Below, piece after piece: positions 59,113-64,000 of a stretch of DNA of 64,000 nucleotides. Location of the stretch: positions 248,001 to 312,000 of the forward strand of contig JAGGNK010006537.1 in NCBI GenBank assembly GCA_017590115.1, given 5' to 3'. The translations under genes and the position numbers were made by a program. The notes beneath the pieces were generated by a model. That model was given only the letters and a program-made list of their open reading frames with translations, was not told where the DNA came from and ran no database searches. This DNA is from Montifringilla adamsi (lineage: Eukaryota; Chordata; Aves; Passeriformes; Passeridae). The first letter of the stretch is position 1. Every line of letters begins with the position of its first letter.

Positions 59113-62100
59113 TCCCACTGAACTCTTAGGGCACATGTAAGAGGTGAAGTGTAGTTACCAGACTTGGAATCTGTCCTCAGCACTGAAAGTAATGCTTGCC
59201 TCTGTGAAAAATAAAATCAGATTCCTGAAGACTCTTGGTGAGCTGGACATTATTTTTGTGCCTCTTCCAAAAATTAATAATTATTGCTTTGAAGACTTCA
59301 GGGATCTCTCATTCCTTATACTATCGTCACTTTCAAAAGAAGAAAATTCCACTGGATGAGCCTGGACTTTCAGAGGCTTAAGAAAAAAACATATTGGATG
59401 CCAGTAGTTTAAATTGGGTCATGTCTGATCAGAGGATTTATTCCTTGTGGCAAAGGCTATTACTAAGGATACTGTGAATGACTCCTATTATACTTTAAAA
59501 CAGTTTCTTGGTCTTTGAATAAATGCAGCTCTCAGTGTCTTGGAAGTTTTTGCCTGCCAAAATGTTCATAGACAAATCACTTCTTATGTGCAATGCTTGT
59601 GATCCTCTATCCTTAACTCACTCATTAGCCTTAATAATCTAAATAGAAATCTGGGTAGAAAAAGGTGGATGCCTGGTTATTAATATCAGAATCATAATGC
59701 TCTTTAACGTCCTCTGTCTTAAAACACTGCAAATAGCTTTAACAGATTTCACACTAAACTTGAACCATACTGCTTAAATTGTTCAAAGTTTAGAGCTTTT
59801 AGTAGAGAAGGGTAAACCTTTCAAATAGTCTTTGGATTCTGGAAACAGGAGTGTTCCCATCCCACTGGGCTGCACATAAGTTGCAGTCAGGGCTCAAACT
59901 CCTGCCACCATGTGCCTGGTTGTATAGAGCTCTCTTCCCTGGGTATTGGAATGTTGCTTTGGAGGCTACCGAGGTGATGGAGTCCTGTGTCTCAGACACA
60001 AATAAGAAAAGACACAGATAAGGAAAGCCAAAGAAACATAAGAGACAAGAAGGATGTAAAAATGCCATAATGAACTCGTGTGTCTTGAGAAAACCTCTAA
60101 TCTAATGAGAATGGATTTTGTTTGAGAGATTGTACTGGTACAATTAATTATTCATGGCAGCGACATCGTTAGGATTTCATTTTATTTAAAGGCCTCTAAG
60201 TGACTTGGAAAATTGAGTTAAGCTAAAAAGGAGTTTGAGGAGAGAGACAGGGGAAAGCTTTTCCTTTTATTATCTTTGTCTAATATTTTTTACATAGCTA
60301 TTAGAAGTACAAACACAAATTACACTCAGTCTCTAACATCTCTGCATTAAACGTGGGCATAAATTTGAACCACATAAATACAATATCTGGGCCAAATAGG
60401 ATCCTAGATGGCTTTTTGTGGGACAAGTTAGATACCATTAAAGTGACCTACTGTCACTTGTTGGGGACTTGCTATGTTTCAGCGCTGTACATTAACACCA
60501 GCCTGTGATTGGTGGCTGCAGACTTGGGCTCCTGGTAGAGAGAGGGTCTACATGGACTTTCTGTTTGTCCTGCAGCAGCATTTGGACACAAACAGAGGTT
60601 CATGGGGCCATTATCCTAAAACTGGAATGGCTTTAGCTGAGGTACATACATATAAAAGACACAAGTCTTTCCCTTGGCTGCAGTAGAAAACAAAGGCAGA
60701 AATGGTCCTAAAAATCAGTAGTAGCCAGACCTCCCCTTCATGTACATTACACTTGACCATGCCACCAGGTGTATTGCCCCTGTTGACAGACAAAAGCACT
60801 TTCCAGGGTGGTTTCTTGCCTCTCTGGAGAGGACAACCTGCACACCAGCCCACATGTGGTGGGTGGTGTGCCTGCAGACAGCCCTGTTTTATGGCCTGAG
60901 ACCACATGCCCTGCAAGGCACAGGTCACGGGAACAAGTCAGAGTTCTCCTCTTTCCCTCCCCTCACCCCTGTAAATCCATACCTGATTCCCAGATAGGTT
61001 ACACAGCCTCAGAGCTGCTGGATCTTGTGCACTGTTGAGAAGATTGGGGTTTTTTCTTAAGACATGAATGCTTAGCCTGGGAACTATGCAGGCGTCTGAG
61101 TGTTTAAAAAGTCTGGTTTTCTTTTTCTTTTCGTAATGTTTATTTGTTCCTTCCCTTGTAATTCTCCCTGTTAACTCATGGACATCATTCAGGGACAGAT
61201 TTAAATCGAAGCAGACAGACTGCAGTTCTGCTCCATCCCTGAAACAGTGGAGATTTGTTTAAAAGTGCTATCGGGAGCACAGTTGGTATGACTGGAATGC
61301 TCAGGGCTTTATTTTTCATTTCACATCATGTGCAAAGTAATACAGCTATAGCTTGAGATGTTCATGTGGCCCTGGTTGTACCATCTCAGCCTTGGTTGGC
61401 TGAGGATTGTGTAAATTTTTACAGCAACTTTACTGAGGATGCTCACAAACAATGGACTTGCCACTGGGAGGAATGTGAGAGCCATTGGGCAATGGGTCTT
61501 AAAAATGAAAAAGTATGTCTGCAAGTACTGGTCTGGATCCAGTTTCAGGCTTACTCTGAAACCCAGAAGCAATCACTCTTGCTTAGATGTCTGGAAGGGT
61601 TTGTTTCACAACATTTATATGTAGCTGGCACTAGAAGGGAAAACTCCTATTGAAATTTTTTAATTAAGAAGGAATTTCAATAAGAAAAATGCTAGTTGTT
61701 CTACAATCCCCAAGTGTCATCTTACAAAAATCCACAAGAGCTCTAATCTCCCAAGTTCTTATTCACCTGAAACCTAAGCTAGGTCGCAGCAAAGGTTTTG
61801 GTTGGCATGAGTGGTACCATCTGGGTGAGTCTTGAATCACAAGAAAATATGGCGGTTGTTGTTGTTTTGCCAAAGCTGTGGCTTGCCAGCAGCGTCTCCC
61901 AGGTGATGTCCTGGGCACCTTGGAGCTGCAGCCCAGCCAGGCTGGGAAGTCACAACCCTGCAGTCCTCCCGGTTCTCCTGTATTTCTCTGTTGATTCTCA
62001 CTGCTCCTCTGAAGCTGGGTATGCAAACACTTCCCAGAAGGGCTAGAGGCCAATCCTTCTGAATTTTGGAGTGCCTCTAATTGTTGCTGCATGAAAAGAG

Positions 62101-64000
62101 ACAGAGAGTGAGATCTACACCTCACAGATGGAGACTTTGCAGAACAAAGTGGCTGCCTAAAGCATGTGCAGGCAAACAGTTTGTACTGGTGGTTAATTGA
62201 TTTCCAAGTGAAGAGCTTGAGATGCCTCAGCTAAAGGAATTTCAGGTGGTGTTCCCTTGGACACTGTTATCTTGAGTTCTGTGGTGTATATCACACAAGG
62301 GTGGAGGTCCCTGCTCCTTTTGGCAGTGTACTTGCTTTGCTATTGCTCTGGCTGCATCTGGAGAGCATTGGAAATTACTTTCCCACAGTGTCTCATCTTA
62401 ATCAGTCTGAATGGGTGATTATGTTGGGCTGTGAAACCTCTCCCTCAGTTCCTTAGGGCCCTACTCTTGCCGCTTACCAAGAGAAAAACTTAGTTTCTCT
62501 TTTAACACAGGGGCCTGCCACCTCCCCAAACTTCCAACAGATGAAATATGGCTGCAGCCCAAGTGTTTATTTAGACTGAAAGAAGAAAGAACCACAGAAG
62601 GAAAAAATCTATTCAAATAATAAGACCTTTTCTCCTGATGGCTTTTTGATGACATTATTTTGGTGGCTAGACACTTGACTTTACAGTATATAAATATCCA
62701 TTTGCTTTCCATATGAGATGAAAATTCAAGTCAAATAAATTCAAGTCAATTTGGTACTCTCATTTCTCTCCTTTTAAAAAGTTCTTTATTATTTTTGCAA
62801 CTAAGTAATATGTATTTGACTAACCATTAATTTTTCCCAAAAGTAACTTTGGATAAATAAAATAATTTTTAAAACAGAAGTGAAAATAACTTCTCAGTAC
62901 ACAGAGAATTTCTTCTATCAGTCATTATCCACCATGGCAAATGTAAATCTTCATACTGTACATGAAAGCTGACTGGTCAATCCTCAGCTCATGAAAATAG
63001 TTTTCCTTTGGTACTGGTTCACACAAACTTCAATTGCTCTCCCTGGGACTTTAGTGGCACTATTCAAACTGTTGAAATGTAGCAATGCTATTCTAATAAT
63101 CCATTATTAAATCCCAGTCATCCAGATCCTTGCTAAGCAAAACTTCTGATGATGTCCTTTAGCTGTGGCCCAATTTTTATCCAAGCAAATTTCAAAACCC
63201 CTCTTCATTTTATTAGAGCACTGTGTTGGCAGCTGCATAACAGCCTTGTGGCTGGGCAGTCCTCAGGGCAGTGCAAGTATGTGATGCTTTACAGACTTAG
63301 ATCCAAACTCTACCACCAGGCTTTCAAGGCTTTGTGTTTCTGGGCTCGGTCATCCTGTTAGTCAACTGCAGAGAAACTTGCACACTTGATCCTGCCGACT
63401 TCAGTGAGAAACAAATGCCTGCCTTGGTGTAGATTTAACTTTTTTCTTCATTTGGGATGGATTTTGGATATCCTTACCTCTGAGTGCTTGTTTAAGAAGA
63501 TAACCCTTTTGGGAAAAAGAAAGGCTTTGAGATATTTTGTCTTAGTGCTTTGTAAGGAAAGGCAGTAGTTCCTTCCACATGGTGCTCCCATTAAAGGGGA
63601 ACACTAAGCTGTCCTAGGGCAGGAACTGGTGCTTGCTTTGGTTCCCTTCAAGTGTCCCCATACTGCAGGATTTTTAGTCTTTTTTCCTAGCAAATCAGGG
63701 AAAAGCCCTGTTAAGGTTGACACCATGTGTTTTTCCTCAGAAGAAGGAACATACTCATCAGAAAAACTAATGCCATCTACTAAGTTCTGTTATCTCAGAA
63801 TGAGCTGACTTAAAGCAGCATCAGCTGGGAGAAAGCTGATTCCAAGCTACAGCTGCTGTGAATTAGCACACGCCCAGCAGGTGCCCAGGGAAGGGCTGTG
63901 TGCTTGGGAGGCTGGTGGAAGGCAGTTTAGTGTTCTTCAGTTTGCAGTGGGCTGTTGGGTCAGTTTGGTCTGAGTTAGTGTAAGTATGAATAGTGGGTAG
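59113..64000. other. Intergenic DNA, no gene recognised
   Basis: Open frames are short (at most about 120 codons) and without recognisable domains. No CR1 end, CpG island or structured RNA was seen. By mammalian gene order TBX20 might lie beyond this side, but no T-box sequence is present. Confidence 0.55.

Overview
This window looks like nuclear DNA of a bird. CR1 LINE fragments with typical avian 3' ends occur on both strands, an LTR of a type widespread in birds is present, and the one recognisable gene has vertebrate exon-intron structure with short exons and GT-AG introns of 0.3 to 5.5 kb. The species cannot be fixed from the sequence. No bacterial gene, CRISPR array, tRNA or rRNA gene was recognised.

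Layout. Positions 1 to about 28,000 are intergenic. No gene was recognised there. It holds a CR1 copy with reverse-transcriptase remnants and a (TATTC)n tail (11,850-12,812), a CR1 3' end on the minus strand (24,718-25,180), a short CR1 3' end (25,583-25,655) and a longer CR1 copy (26,970-27,975) that stops just before a CpG island. Positions 28,145-48,240 hold one complete gene, HERPUD2, on the plus strand. A CpG-island promoter and first coding exon are followed by seven more coding exons, which join in frame to 404 codons plus a stop, and then a poly(A) signal at 48,213. Positions 48,240-64,000 are again without a recognised gene. They hold a solo LTR with a 5-bp target-site duplication (50,986-51,559), a second, orphan CpG island at about 53,460-53,860 with CCAAT/ATF-like, CTCF-like and minisatellite sequence, and a CR1 copy with a perfect 127-bp internal tandem duplication (58,445-59,112).

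Function. HERPUD2 encodes an ER-membrane protein with a cytosolic ubiquitin-like domain. By family it belongs to the HERP group that works with the HRD1 ubiquitin-ligase machinery in ER-associated degradation. From memory of mammalian synteny, SEPTIN7 would lie beyond the 5' side and TBX20 beyond the 3' side; neither was recognised here.

The parts most worth following up are the orphan CpG island at 53.5 kb, a near-perfect 46-bp inverted repeat in HERPUD2 intron 2, a possible upstream ORF in the HERPUD2 leader, and a run of minus-strand ORF fragments ending at an A-rich tract in intron 4. No convincing new multi-gene system was found. A 184-base N gap sits in intron 1.
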